Shown: positions 9,601-17,898 of the stretch, one piece after another | Numbering within the stretch: position 1 is the first letter of the stretch | How the letters are laid out: the number at the start of each line of letters is the position of its first letter | Made by a program: the position numbers and the translations under genes | The notes under the pieces: model-generated | Seen by the model: only the letters and a program-made list of their open reading frames with translations | What the model was told of the DNA's origin: nothing | Databases searched by the model: none | Assembly: GCA_964491915.1 (NCBI GenBank) | Contig: CAZBHS010000003.1 | Location: forward strand, 121,352 to 185,351 | Source of the DNA: JAHELQ01 sp964491915 | GTDB taxonomy: Bacteria; Acidobacteriota; Aminicenantia; UBA2199 | DNA length: 64,000 nucleotides | Direction of reading: 5' to 3'

Positions 9601-10576
9601 CATTGCGTTGGGAAGCGAACGCCATATTCTGGTGCTGGATATCCATCACATCGTGTTCGACGGTATCTCCATGGCGCTCTTGGTGGATGAATTCCTGTAT
9701 CTGTACGACGGCAACCAGGCCGCTTCGCCGCAGATCCAATTCAAGGATTACGCGGTCTGGCTCAACGAACCGGAGCAAACAGAGAGGCTCCTGAAACAAC
9801 GGGATTTTTGGTTGAAATGTCTCGATCCCCAACCGGAACCCATGCCGCTGCCGTATGATTTTCCCCCTTCGCAAACCCCCACATTCGCCGGTAACAATAT
9901 TCAATTCGCTGTGGACGTTTCGTTGACGACTGCCGTCAAAACTTGCGCCAAAGACCATGGGGCCACGTTATTTATGATCCTTCTGGCGGCGTACAATGTG
10001 TTGCTGTCCAAATTGTGCAGCACAGAGGATGTGATGGTGGGGATCCCGATTCACGGTCGGGGGCAGGTGGAATTGAAGAATGTGATGGGCATGTTCGTCA
10101 ACATGCTGCCGCTTCGAAATATGCCCAAAGCTGAAGAAACCTTCGCCGAGTTTTTAGCCATATTGAAGGGGAGGACCATCGAAGCCTTCGATAACCAGGA
10201 GTATGGATTCGAAGATTTCCCTCCGCATCTCTTCGACACCGCCTTCGCATTCGATAATGTGGAGGTGCTGTACGGCAAAATTTCCGAAGAGATGATTCCC
10301 GGCCTCACCCTCAAACCCTATGATTATTTCAATCCCACCGCAAAGTTCCATCTGGTGCTCTTCGGAATCGAGGCGGAGGGAACGTTGCGATTCACCTTCC
10401 AGTATTGCACCGAACTATTCAAAGAGGAGACAGTCCGCCGTTATAGCCAATACTACGAAGAGATTCTGGCGGCAGTGACCGCGGATCCAGCTCTACCGCT
10501 GGGAGAGATCGCTCTCTCACACGACCTGTTGAGCGCCGCAGCCGATGATGTGACGGATTATGATTTCGGATTTTGA
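6677..10576 (+). CDS. NRPS module half-C-A(Gln)-T-C
   Basis: About 1299 residues from the GTG at 6677; a start at the ATT 6647 is also plausible because a GGAGG site fits it better. Residues 1-240 are only the C-terminal lobe of a condensation domain. They begin at the ERDYWLQTLSG linker and lack the HHxxxDG lobe. The A domain follows (A3 TSGSTGKPKG near 411, A5 YGLTE, A8 GRRDFQVKIRGFRVELGEIE, A10 NGKVD), then T (DLGGHSL near 808), then a full C with HHIVFDG near 990. The hand-read code D-A-Q-D-L-G-V-V-D equals a published glutamine code, so Gln is the likely substrate. It ends DYDFGF. It follows the free rSAM and PP-loop genes, which may act on this module (inference). Confidence 0.9.
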   Translation: MALKASHYNKERDYWLQTLSGDPAKTVIPYDYEDGAKHSEGNPGNVELKLDGRLQDRLIGMSNGSDLRLFIILTACWMGLLHKFTGEGTIITGTTALKQENEAEFVNTVTMLKGDVNGGLSVKELILRARKAVSEAIENINYPIEMLLYQLNLPMDEQDFPLFDSAILLEDIQKPSYLKGIEPKILLVMRQEGGGLKGELRFRRRFYKEETMRRVGACLYNFMNEAVFDVELKLRDVAIVSPQERELLLHKWNDTARDFSIRGTLVSTFDRTAKNHPQRIAAADFSNQLTFAELSRRALHIAAELQRRGIGPGTVAAVMVERSVEMIAAILGVVMAGAAYLPVDPTYPRERIQYVLSDSGAGALLVRQGMASWKDTIETIIIEESWNSSRQAVLDRDKCPICDDPAYVIYTSGSTGKPKGAIVAHANALNLVHGLRDIIYSNYPSHLNVALLAPYFFDASVQQIFASLLLGHTLRIVPEDWRGDGEKILQFYNTYCIQISDGTPIHIRLLVEAMGEEAIDCPVRHLLIGGEPLHQKATARFLHSFVPPAPVITNVYGLTECAVDNIAFDVTVENVDDFDKIPIGTPIPNQTAYVLGVDNTLMPAGAAGELCVGGPSVGRGYLNRPDLTHEKFFTDPFREGHRLYRTGDMARYRDDGVIELIGRRDFQVKIRGFRVELGEIEAQLLKHPEVTEAVVLARMDETVQQLYLCAYCVTKTTCTNADMKEFLSGHLPEAVIPSRYVWLEKMPVTANGKVDRKALPQYECELETGDYEAPRNQIEKTLVDIWASVLGMDVEQIGIDDDFFDLGGHSLKAAILTSRIHQELEVKVALAEIFRLPTIRRLAESFADESGPRYNAVEAAELRDYYPLTASQVEIYLQQVMEPDSTAYNLPMIGLLEGPLDLEKMQRVFQRIVKRHEGFRTSFHLLDETPVQRVHSHADFAVRTFDADDASARQVIESFLTAFALDRPPLLRVGIIALGSERHILVLDIHHIVFDGISMALLVDEFLYLYDGNQAASPQIQFKDYAVWLNEPEQTERLLKQRDFWLKCLDPQPEPMPLPYDFPPSQTPTFAGNNIQFAVDVSLTTAVKTCAKDHGATLFMILLAAYNVLLSKLCSTEDVMVGIPIHGRGQVELKNVMGMFVNMLPLRNMPKAEETFAEFLAILKGRTIEAFDNQEYGFEDFPPHLFDTAFAFDNVEVLYGKISEEMIPGLTLKPYDYFNPTAKFHLVLFGIEAEGTLRFTFQYCTELFKEETVRRYSQYYEEILAAVTADPALPLGEIALSHDLLSAAADDVTDYDFGF

Positions 10577-10596
10577 TCTGAAAAACTGAGAATACC

Positions 10597-13500
10597 ATGA
10601 TATATATAGAAGACAGAGATAAACTTTTGGCCGCAGCCGGCCGCAATGTTACAGAAGAGCGCTATTGGCTCGATCAATTGAAAAATTTGCCTCAACAGAC
10701 GCAATTTCCTTCGGCGACTGATTCTGCCGGACCCGCGGCCATGGACAATGCGCCTCTCGATATCAGCGGCTCTTTGGCCGAAGGGCTCTGGAAATTGAGA
10801 AACGGCAAGGATCCGGTGCTCCACATGGTCCTGATTGCGGGAGTGGCGGCTGTTCTTTGGCGCTATAGCGGGCAGGAGGATGTGGTTGTGGGCATGCCCA
10901 TTTACCGGCAACAAGAGCGGGGAACCTTCATCAATACAGCGCTTCCTATAAGACTTCAACTGAATGGGCAGACCACCTTCAAGCAATTACTTCTGGAAGT
11001 GCGGCGGGTGGTGGGGGATGCCATACGGCATCAAAACTACCCCCACCAAATTATGATAGAAAAGTTCGGCCCTCTATTCGATGTAATGGTCTTGCTGGAA
11101 CCGTTGCACGATCCCGCGTACATCGAAGGCGTCGATACCCGCGTCAATGTCATGTTCAGCCTGAAGCGAGAAAAGCTCGAAGGCGAGATAGCCATCGATT
11201 CGAGCCGCTACCCCCATCCCTATGGAGAGCGGTTGGGTGGCCATCTGTGCAACATCCTCGAAAGCGCGTTGTTGTTCATCGATTCTCCTATAGCCGGATT
11301 GGAGATGCTGCTGCCGGAAGAGAAGGAACTAATCCGTGAGAGTTTACAACAGCCAACCGTTCCCAACGCACCGGAGTTCCCGGTTCATCGATGGATCGAG
11401 GAGCGGGTGAGCGAAAGACCCGACGCCACGGCATTGGTGTGCGGCGAGGCTATGCTCACCTATGGTGAAATGAACCGAAACGCCAATCGATTGGCCCTCG
11501 AATTACAGCTTCAAGGAGTCGCAGCCGGGGATATCGTGGCCATCATGATGGAGCCGTCGCCGGCCGCCATCGAAGGTATCCTGGGCATCCTCAAAGCCGG
11601 CGCCGCCTATGTGCCGGTGGATCCGAACTATCCCATGAACCGCATTACTAAAATGTTGGACGACACTGCGTCGAAAGTATTGGTGACAGGAGGGGGAGCC
11701 GTCAACCGGCAATCCTTCGCCCGCCTCAAAGCCTTGAAGCCCGCGTCGCCGGGAATAGTCAAAACCGCCGCCCGTCCTCCGATTTGTGATCTGGACAACC
11801 TGGGGATACCGGACCGGTCATTGGTACATTATGATCGCTACCTGCCCCATATCGGCCAGGCCATGGTGCGAGACAGTATCGCCCTTCAGGCCACCCGCGG
11901 CTGCCCATACAATTGCGCCTATTGCCACAAAATCTGGCCCAAAGGGCATGAAGTCCGCTCCGCCGCACAATTGTTCGACGAGCTGAACATCTATTACCGC
12001 ATGGGGATTCGCCGCTTCGTCATTTTGGACGATATCTTCAATCTCAATATTAAAAACAGCTCCGCTTTTTTTCAATTGATTATCGACCATGGGCTCGATG
12101 TACAGTTGTTCTTCCCCAACGGCTTGCGGGGAGATATCCTGACCCGCGACTACATTGATTTGATGGTGCGGGCCGGGACCGTCAACGTGGCCATCGCCCT
12201 CGAGACCGCGTCGCCCCGCTTGCAAGAATTGGTGCAGAAAAAGCTGAATCTAGAAAAATTGAAGGAGACCCTCGATTATTTCTGCAACCACTACCCGCAC
12301 GTCATCATCGAGGTCTTCACCATGCATGGCTTTCCTTCGGAGACAGAAGAAGAGGCTCGCATGACCCTGGATTTCCTCAAAGATCTCCATTGGATCCACT
12401 TTCCCTATTTCCATATCCTGAAAATCTACCCCAACACCGGAATGGAACGGTTGGCTCTGGAGTGCGGCGTCGATGGCGAGGCCATTGCCCAGTCGGCGGA
12501 TTTGGCCTATCATGAACTTCCTGAGACATTGCCCTTTCATCAAAGCTTTACCCGCAATTTGCAAGCGGAATTCCTGAACGATTATTTTCTCTCGAAAGAA
12601 CGGCTTCTGGCATTGTTACCCCTGCAATTAAAGGTTCTCGACCGTCAGGAGGTCGTCGAAAAATACGATAGCTACTTGCCGGCCGCCATTCGCTCCATCG
12701 AGGATGTGCTCCGTCTGGCGGATATCCCCCAAGAGGAATGGCCCGAAGGCATCCTCGAAGAACAGTCGCCTCGCCAGCCGGTTTACCTCGATCAAAAAAT
12801 CAAGCAGCAGTTCCCCGCCCACACTCCCGGCCATGACGCGTTCCGGGTACTGCTTCTGGACCTGTCTCAATTTTTCAGCGCCTCGGCCGACAGCATGCTC
12901 TACGATGTGGTGGAACCGCCTCTGGGGCTCATGTATTTGCAAACCTATGTGAACCGGCGGTTTGGCAGCCGCATCTCCGGCAAGATCGCCAAATCGAGGG
13001 TCGATTTCGATGACTTCGCAGAGTTAAAGCGCTTGCTTTTGGAATTCAAACCGCAAGTGATCGGCATTCGTTCGTTGACTTTCTACCGAGATTTTTTCCA
13101 CGAAGCGACGGCTCGTATCCGCGCCTGGTTGCCGGATGTTCCCATCGTTGCCGGCGGCCCTTACGCCACCAGCGATTATCGCTCCATTCTGCAGGACGAA
13201 AATGTGGATCTCGCTGTATTGGGAGAAGGCGAGGAGACCTTCGGCCAATTGGTGGAGACCATGATGGACCATGATGGAGAACTGCCTTCAAATGAGACGC
13301 TTTCCACTATCGCGGGCATCGCGTTTCCCGGGAAATCAGATACAAGACATAGCCGCCGTGTGGTTCTCTGGGACGACCCTGTCTCGGAGGAAGGTGGCGA
13401 TGGTGACGCTCAACCGCCCGCGGTTGCACGTGACGCGGACGATCTGGCTTATATCATCTACACCTCCGGCTCCACCGTAACACCCAAAGGCGCCATGGTG

Positions 13501-16167
13501 GAACACTCCAATCTCGTGCATCTACTCAGCGGCGCTCTGCGAATGTTCGATTTCGGAGCCTCCGATGTCTGGACTCTGTTTCATTCCTATTGTTTTGACT
13601 TTTCCGTCTGGGAGATTTTCGGCTCGTTGGTATCCGGCGGGCGACTGGTGATCGTGCCCCGGTCTTTGGCCCGCGACAGCAAGGGAGTGCTCGACGAGCT
13701 CAAGAAAAAATCGGTGACGGTTCTGAACCAGGTGCCCTCGGCTTTTTACAATCTGGCGCGGGCAGAGGCGGCTCTGGATACGAACGAGTTGGCCATTCGC
13801 ACTGTTATATTCGGCGTTGAAGCGTTGCTGCCGGCAAAACTCGCGTCCTGGCGTGAAAAATACCCCTCCATCCAATTGGCAAACATGTTCGGCATTACCG
13901 AAACCACCATCCATGTCACCTTCCAGGAGATCGGCGATGCGGAAATCGTGAATGGCAAAAGCGATATCGGCAAACCGTTGCCCGGCTACCCGTCGTTTGT
14001 GATGACACCTCAACAGACCGTCGCTCCGCTTGGAATTCCAGGCGAACTCTGGGTCGGCGGCAATGGCGTGTGCCGGGGTTATCTGAACAATGCGACGCTG
14101 TCGGCGGATAAATTCGTCTCCGCCACAATGGAAGGGGAGAATCATCGCCTCTACCGCTCCGGCGATCTGGCGCGCTTGCTCGATAATGGGCGGTTGGAAT
14201 ATTTGGGCCGCATCGACCATCAGGTGAAAATCCGCGGCTACCGGATCGAGTTAGGGGAGATCGAAGCCCAGGTCGGCCGCTATCCGGGGATTCGCGAAGC
14301 CGTGGTGCTGGCTGTGTCGAGGCGGGACAACGACCCGGTGTTGTGTGCCTACCTGGTGTTGAAAGAGGAAGGCCGGGCTCACGAAGATCGTGATTTGCGG
14401 GAGTTTTTGGCCCGGCGGTTGCCTTCGTATATGATTCCCACCTTCTTTGTGCCTATCGACGCCATCCCATTGACCGCCAACGGTAAAATCGACAAAGCCT
14501 CGCTTCCTGATCCGGTTGCAACCGGTTCCCGGAACAAGCAGGCGGCGCAGAATCCCTTCCAGGAGACATTGGTTCGAATCTGGTCCTCTGTGTTGGCCAT
14601 ACCCGAAGAAGCCATCGATATCGACGACAACTTCTTCGAGATCGGCGGCCACTCATTGAAGGCCACATTGTTGGTGGCTAAAATTAGAAAAGAACTGAAC
14701 GCCGATTTTCCGGTGCGGGAGATTTTTAACCATCCCACCATCCGGGGTTTTGAATCCTATGCCAAACAGCATGTGGCCGAAGATTGGATTCCTCCCATCA
14801 AACCGCAAGATGTACGCGATTTTTATCCGCAATCTTCAGCTCAAAAACGACTGTTCTTTTTAGGTCAATTCGACAATATCGGCACCAGTTACAATATACC
14901 GGCGGCCTTTAAAATAGAAGGGCGGCTGGACATCAAACGCTTCCGTGAAGCCCTGGATGGATTGGTTCGCCGGCACGAGACATTGCGAACATCTTTTAGA
15001 TTGTTGGATTCGGAACCGGTTCAGACTGTACATGAAGCAATCGCTATCGAGCCCGAGACTATCTCGATTCGGGATCGCGCTATCGAGCTTGTGATGGAAG
15101 AGTTCGTGCGGCCCTTCGACCTGGGAGTCGCGCCTCTGCTGCGGGTTTGTTTGGCGGACGGCGGGGACAATGTGCAATATCTATTGTTCGATATACATCA
15201 CATCATCAGCGACGGCGTGTCGATGTCGGTGTTGATACGGGATTTTATCGCTCTGTATGCAGGCAAGACCCTCGAACCGCTGGATATCCAATACCGGGAT
15301 TTCGCCGTGTGGCAGCAGGAGCTTGTCAACAGCGGCGTGATTGCCCGGCAGGAGTCTTACTGGATGGAGGTGTTCGCCGACAAAGACTCGATTCCGCGAC
15401 TCCGTTTGCCGTATGATTTTCCAATACCGGAACATATGGATTTTGCCGGCGGCCTCTATGAATTTCAGCTCGATCCGGGCACAACCCAATCGTTTCAGGC
15501 AATGGAGCGGTCGCTGGATGTGACGTTGTTCATGAATTTGTTGGCGGCGTTCAATGTGTTGCTGCATCATTATTCGGGGCAGGAGGACATCATTGTCGGC
15601 ACAGCGGTGGCTGGGCGGCGCAATGCGGATTTGCAGGATATCATCGGATTCTTCGTCAATTCGTTGGCCATGCGCAACGCTCTGTCGCCACAAAAAAGTT
15701 ATACGGATTTTGTAATGGAGGTCAAGGAGACCACGCTTCTGGCTTTTGACAATCAGGATGTACAATTCGAAGACCTGGTGTTCAAATTGAATCCCAGCCG
15801 CGACGCCGGCCGCAATCCATTGTTCGATGTGGCCTTCGGTTTGCAGAATTTTAACGATCCCGAGGCGGACCGGGTTGGACTCGACGGATTGAATATCTCG
15901 ATGATGGATATGCGGCGCGATTACACCACCTTCAATCTGGTTCTTTACGCCAGTGTGAAGGATGAATGCCTGCATTTCAAATTCAATTACGCCACCGCGT
16001 TGTTCAAGCGATCCACCATCGAAGCGTTGGCCGGACACTTGCTTGAAGTGATCGGCCAGGCCGCTTCGGAACCAAATAAAGCGATCCACGATTTTTCCCT
16101 GTCCCATGATTTTGACGATGCGGCGATGCAGTCGGAGATTGGAGACCTGGATGATTTCAAAATTTAA
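10597..16167 (+). CDS. NRPS module half-C-A(Thr, interrupted by rSAM/B12)-T-C
   Basis: This 1856-residue protein starts with a C-lobe-only half condensation domain (about 1-240, EERYWLDQL). An A domain follows that is split between core motifs A2 and A3. The A1-A2 part lies at about 265-370, a foreign rSAM + B12-like block at about 385-935, and A3 to A10 at about 945-1310. T is at 1320-1385 (GGHSL, Ser1353) and a complete C domain at about 1400-1840 (HHIISDG, His1534-His1535). The code D-F-W-N-I-G-M-I-H is almost the canonical threonine code, so Thr is predicted with good confidence. The A3 loop reads TSGSTVTPKG, with Val in place of the usual Gly. The protein ends GDLDDFKI, a divergent form of the cluster's acidic tail. 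Upstream is the Gln module; downstream are a free rSAM gene and the Asn module. Confidence 0.92.
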   Translation: MIYIEDRDKLLAAAGRNVTEERYWLDQLKNLPQQTQFPSATDSAGPAAMDNAPLDISGSLAEGLWKLRNGKDPVLHMVLIAGVAAVLWRYSGQEDVVVGMPIYRQQERGTFINTALPIRLQLNGQTTFKQLLLEVRRVVGDAIRHQNYPHQIMIEKFGPLFDVMVLLEPLHDPAYIEGVDTRVNVMFSLKREKLEGEIAIDSSRYPHPYGERLGGHLCNILESALLFIDSPIAGLEMLLPEEKELIRESLQQPTVPNAPEFPVHRWIEERVSERPDATALVCGEAMLTYGEMNRNANRLALELQLQGVAAGDIVAIMMEPSPAAIEGILGILKAGAAYVPVDPNYPMNRITKMLDDTASKVLVTGGGAVNRQSFARLKALKPASPGIVKTAARPPICDLDNLGIPDRSLVHYDRYLPHIGQAMVRDSIALQATRGCPYNCAYCHKIWPKGHEVRSAAQLFDELNIYYRMGIRRFVILDDIFNLNIKNSSAFFQLIIDHGLDVQLFFPNGLRGDILTRDYIDLMVRAGTVNVAIALETASPRLQELVQKKLNLEKLKETLDYFCNHYPHVIIEVFTMHGFPSETEEEARMTLDFLKDLHWIHFPYFHILKIYPNTGMERLALECGVDGEAIAQSADLAYHELPETLPFHQSFTRNLQAEFLNDYFLSKERLLALLPLQLKVLDRQEVVEKYDSYLPAAIRSIEDVLRLADIPQEEWPEGILEEQSPRQPVYLDQKIKQQFPAHTPGHDAFRVLLLDLSQFFSASADSMLYDVVEPPLGLMYLQTYVNRRFGSRISGKIAKSRVDFDDFAELKRLLLEFKPQVIGIRSLTFYRDFFHEATARIRAWLPDVPIVAGGPYATSDYRSILQDENVDLAVLGEGEETFGQLVETMMDHDGELPSNETLSTIAGIAFPGKSDTRHSRRVVLWDDPVSEEGGDGDAQPPAVARDADDLAYIIYTSGSTVTPKGAMVEHSNLVHLLSGALRMFDFGASDVWTLFHSYCFDFSVWEIFGSLVSGGRLVIVPRSLARDSKGVLDELKKKSVTVLNQVPSAFYNLARAEAALDTNELAIRTVIFGVEALLPAKLASWREKYPSIQLANMFGITETTIHVTFQEIGDAEIVNGKSDIGKPLPGYPSFVMTPQQTVAPLGIPGELWVGGNGVCRGYLNNATLSADKFVSATMEGENHRLYRSGDLARLLDNGRLEYLGRIDHQVKIRGYRIELGEIEAQVGRYPGIREAVVLAVSRRDNDPVLCAYLVLKEEGRAHEDRDLREFLARRLPSYMIPTFFVPIDAIPLTANGKIDKASLPDPVATGSRNKQAAQNPFQETLVRIWSSVLAIPEEAIDIDDNFFEIGGHSLKATLLVAKIRKELNADFPVREIFNHPTIRGFESYAKQHVAEDWIPPIKPQDVRDFYPQSSAQKRLFFLGQFDNIGTSYNIPAAFKIEGRLDIKRFREALDGLVRRHETLRTSFRLLDSEPVQTVHEAIAIEPETISIRDRAIELVMEEFVRPFDLGVAPLLRVCLADGGDNVQYLLFDIHHIISDGVSMSVLIRDFIALYAGKTLEPLDIQYRDFAVWQQELVNSGVIARQESYWMEVFADKDSIPRLRLPYDFPIPEHMDFAGGLYEFQLDPGTTQSFQAMERSLDVTLFMNLLAAFNVLLHHYSGQEDIIVGTAVAGRRNADLQDIIGFFVNSLAMRNALSPQKSYTDFVMEVKETTLLAFDNQDVQFEDLVFKLNPSRDAGRNPLFDVAFGLQNFNDPEADRVGLDGLNISMMDMRRDYTTFNLVLYASVKDECLHFKFNYATALFKRSTIEALAGHLLEVIGQAASEPNKAIHDFSLSHDFDDAAMQSEIGDLDDFKI
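11750..13425 (+). other. Embedded radical SAM + B12-like domain, circularly permuted, inside Thr A domain
   Basis: This is a domain of the NRPS at 10597-16167. The block opens with a PDRSLV linker (about 11808), then the rSAM core with C436-x3-C440-x2-C443 (RGCPYNCAYC) and MHGFPSETEEE. A B12-like Rossmann half follows (LLLDLSQFF, EPPLGLMYL, VIGIRSLTFY, GGPYAT, GEGEETF, IAGIAF). Free B12-rSAM enzymes, including the one at 16187, have the B12 half first. Here the cut is at the normal B12-to-rSAM linker and the two halves are swapped. It is flanked exactly by A2 and A3 of the adenylation domain. Its chemistry is presumably radical modification of the carrier-bound Thr or chain (inference). Confidence 0.85.
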
Positions 16168-16186
16168 TTAAAATGGGGAAGATACC

Positions 16187-17866
16187 ATGCCAAAAAAAAT
16201 AGTGTTAGCGTTATTACCTTACTGGAATCCCTTTTTTCCACCTCTGGGGATTTCATGCATCAAAGGACAATTACAGACCCACGGTTACGAGGTGAAGACC
16301 ATCGACGCCAATGTACTTGAGGATTTTCGAAAAATTTACGACCAATACTTCCAGGTGTTCCGGGATTTGATCCCCCAATACAACCAGGGCAATCTCTACA
16401 ACATTGGACACGACGTAATGCAGAACCATATGATGGCCTATCTCAATTACAAAGACCCCAGGGTTTACCGGCAGGTGCTGGAAGCCCTGGTGCGGAAGAC
16501 CTTCTATTGCCGATTCCCCGGCGAACTGATCGACCGATTGGAGCCTCCAATCGTTGAATTCTACCAAAAACTGGAGGTTTTTGTGCAAGAGTTTTTGGAG
16601 CGGGAAGCCCCTGATGTGTTAGGACTTTCGGTTTTTAGCGGCGCGTTGCCGGCATCGGTATTTGCCTTTAAACATTGTCGATCTCATTTCCCTCATATCA
16701 AGACCATCATGGGAGGCGGAATCTTCGCTGAACACCTGGCTCCCGGTTCCCCCAACCACCACCACTTTTTGGAAGAGACTGCGGAATACATCGATAAACT
16801 CTTTGTAGGTGAAGGCGAGGTTTTGCTTTTGAAATACCTGAGAGGGGAGTTGCCTGATGAAAAACGGGTCTATACCCTGCAGGACATCGACCAGGAAACC
16901 ATGGAAATCACCACCGCCCAGGTGCCGGACTTCTCGGACTATGACTTCCGTTACTATCCGCAACTGGCTTTCTATACCTCCCGTTCTTGCCCCTTCAAGT
17001 GCGCCTTTTGCTCCGAGACCATCCAATGGGGCAAATTCCGCAAAAAAGAGGGCGGCCAGGCGGCGCGAGAATTGATTGGTTTGCACCGCAAACACAAGCA
17101 CCAACTATTTTTGATGGGGGACTCGTTGATGAACCCCACTATCGCCAGCTTCTCCGAAGAATTGTTGACATTCGAGGAGGCGGTCTATTGGGATGGTTAC
17201 CTGCGCATCGATAAAAATGTGTGCCGGATGGAAAACACCTTCTTGTGGCGCAGAGCCGGCCTGTTCCGCGCCCGGTTGGGGATCGAGAGCGTGTCGCCGC
17301 GGGTATTGGACCTGATGGGCAAACACCTCAGTGTGGATGATATCCGCAAAGCGGTTTCAGCTCTGGCCGGCGCCGGTATCAAGACCTCGACCATGTGGCT
17401 CATCGGATTTCCCGGCGAAACCGAGGAAGATTTCCAGGCCATGTTGGATTTCCTGGAAGAGATGAAAGACGATATTTACCAGGTGGATTGCAACACCTTT
17501 CGCTATTTCCTCAAAGGCCAGGCGGGTTCTGATCATTGGGGTTACAAGAATGAACCTCTCTATCCGGAAGACACGGAGAGAATGTTGATGGTGGAGCATT
17601 GGAAACTGGACTGCCAACCCTCCAGGGAGGAGACCTACGACCGCCATTGCCGATTGATGGAGTTTTGCCGGAAGCTGGGTATCCCCAACCCATATTTCAT
17701 GTTGGACGCCTACAAAGCGGATGAACGATGGCAAGCGTTGCACGAGAACGCGGCGCCATCGATTATCGAATTCAAGGGGGATGCGTATGTGGATGAATGC
17801 AAACGGATTGAACCCTACCGGTTGGCTGAGCAGACCGTCGAAGACGACGGTGATTTTTGCCTGTAA
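16187..17866 (+). CDS. B12-binding-type radical SAM enzyme, free-standing (paralogue of 3790-5487)
   Basis: The 559-residue protein has an N-terminal B12-like Rossmann half (PPLGISCIKGQL near residue 20, MGGGIF near 180, GEGE near 210). An rSAM core follows with C268-x3-C272-x2-C275 (SCPFKCAFC) and LIGFPGETEEDF near 405. It closely parallels the protein at 3790-5487, including the SETIQWG(K)FRKK stretch after the cysteines. It therefore probably does the same kind of reaction at another position of the chain. It ends EDDGDFCL, a variant of the acidic aromatic tail. The gene sits 19 nt after the Thr NRPS and 32 nt before the doubly interrupted Asn NRPS. Methylation of an unactivated carbon is the usual chemistry of the class, but the sequence does not show the substrate. 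Confidence 0.88.
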   Translation: MPKKIVLALLPYWNPFFPPLGISCIKGQLQTHGYEVKTIDANVLEDFRKIYDQYFQVFRDLIPQYNQGNLYNIGHDVMQNHMMAYLNYKDPRVYRQVLEALVRKTFYCRFPGELIDRLEPPIVEFYQKLEVFVQEFLEREAPDVLGLSVFSGALPASVFAFKHCRSHFPHIKTIMGGGIFAEHLAPGSPNHHHFLEETAEYIDKLFVGEGEVLLLKYLRGELPDEKRVYTLQDIDQETMEITTAQVPDFSDYDFRYYPQLAFYTSRSCPFKCAFCSETIQWGKFRKKEGGQAARELIGLHRKHKHQLFLMGDSLMNPTIASFSEELLTFEEAVYWDGYLRIDKNVCRMENTFLWRRAGLFRARLGIESVSPRVLDLMGKHLSVDDIRKAVSALAGAGIKTSTMWLIGFPGETEEDFQAMLDFLEEMKDDIYQVDCNTFRYFLKGQAGSDHWGYKNEPLYPEDTERMLMVEHWKLDCQPSREETYDRHCRLMEFCRKLGIPNPYFMLDAYKADERWQALHENAAPSIIEFKGDAYVDECKRIEPYRLAEQTVEDDGDFCL

Positions 17867-17898
17867 TGTAGATTATAAAAAAAAAGGAAGGAAGCGCT

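Noticed and set aside
12628..12942. Open frames on the minus strand opposite the synthetase genes, some over 200 residues (for example near 13522-14220 and 15181-16107)
   Set aside because: They lie entirely within strongly supported + strand domains, show no recognisable family and lack ribosome sites; they are shadows of coding bias.
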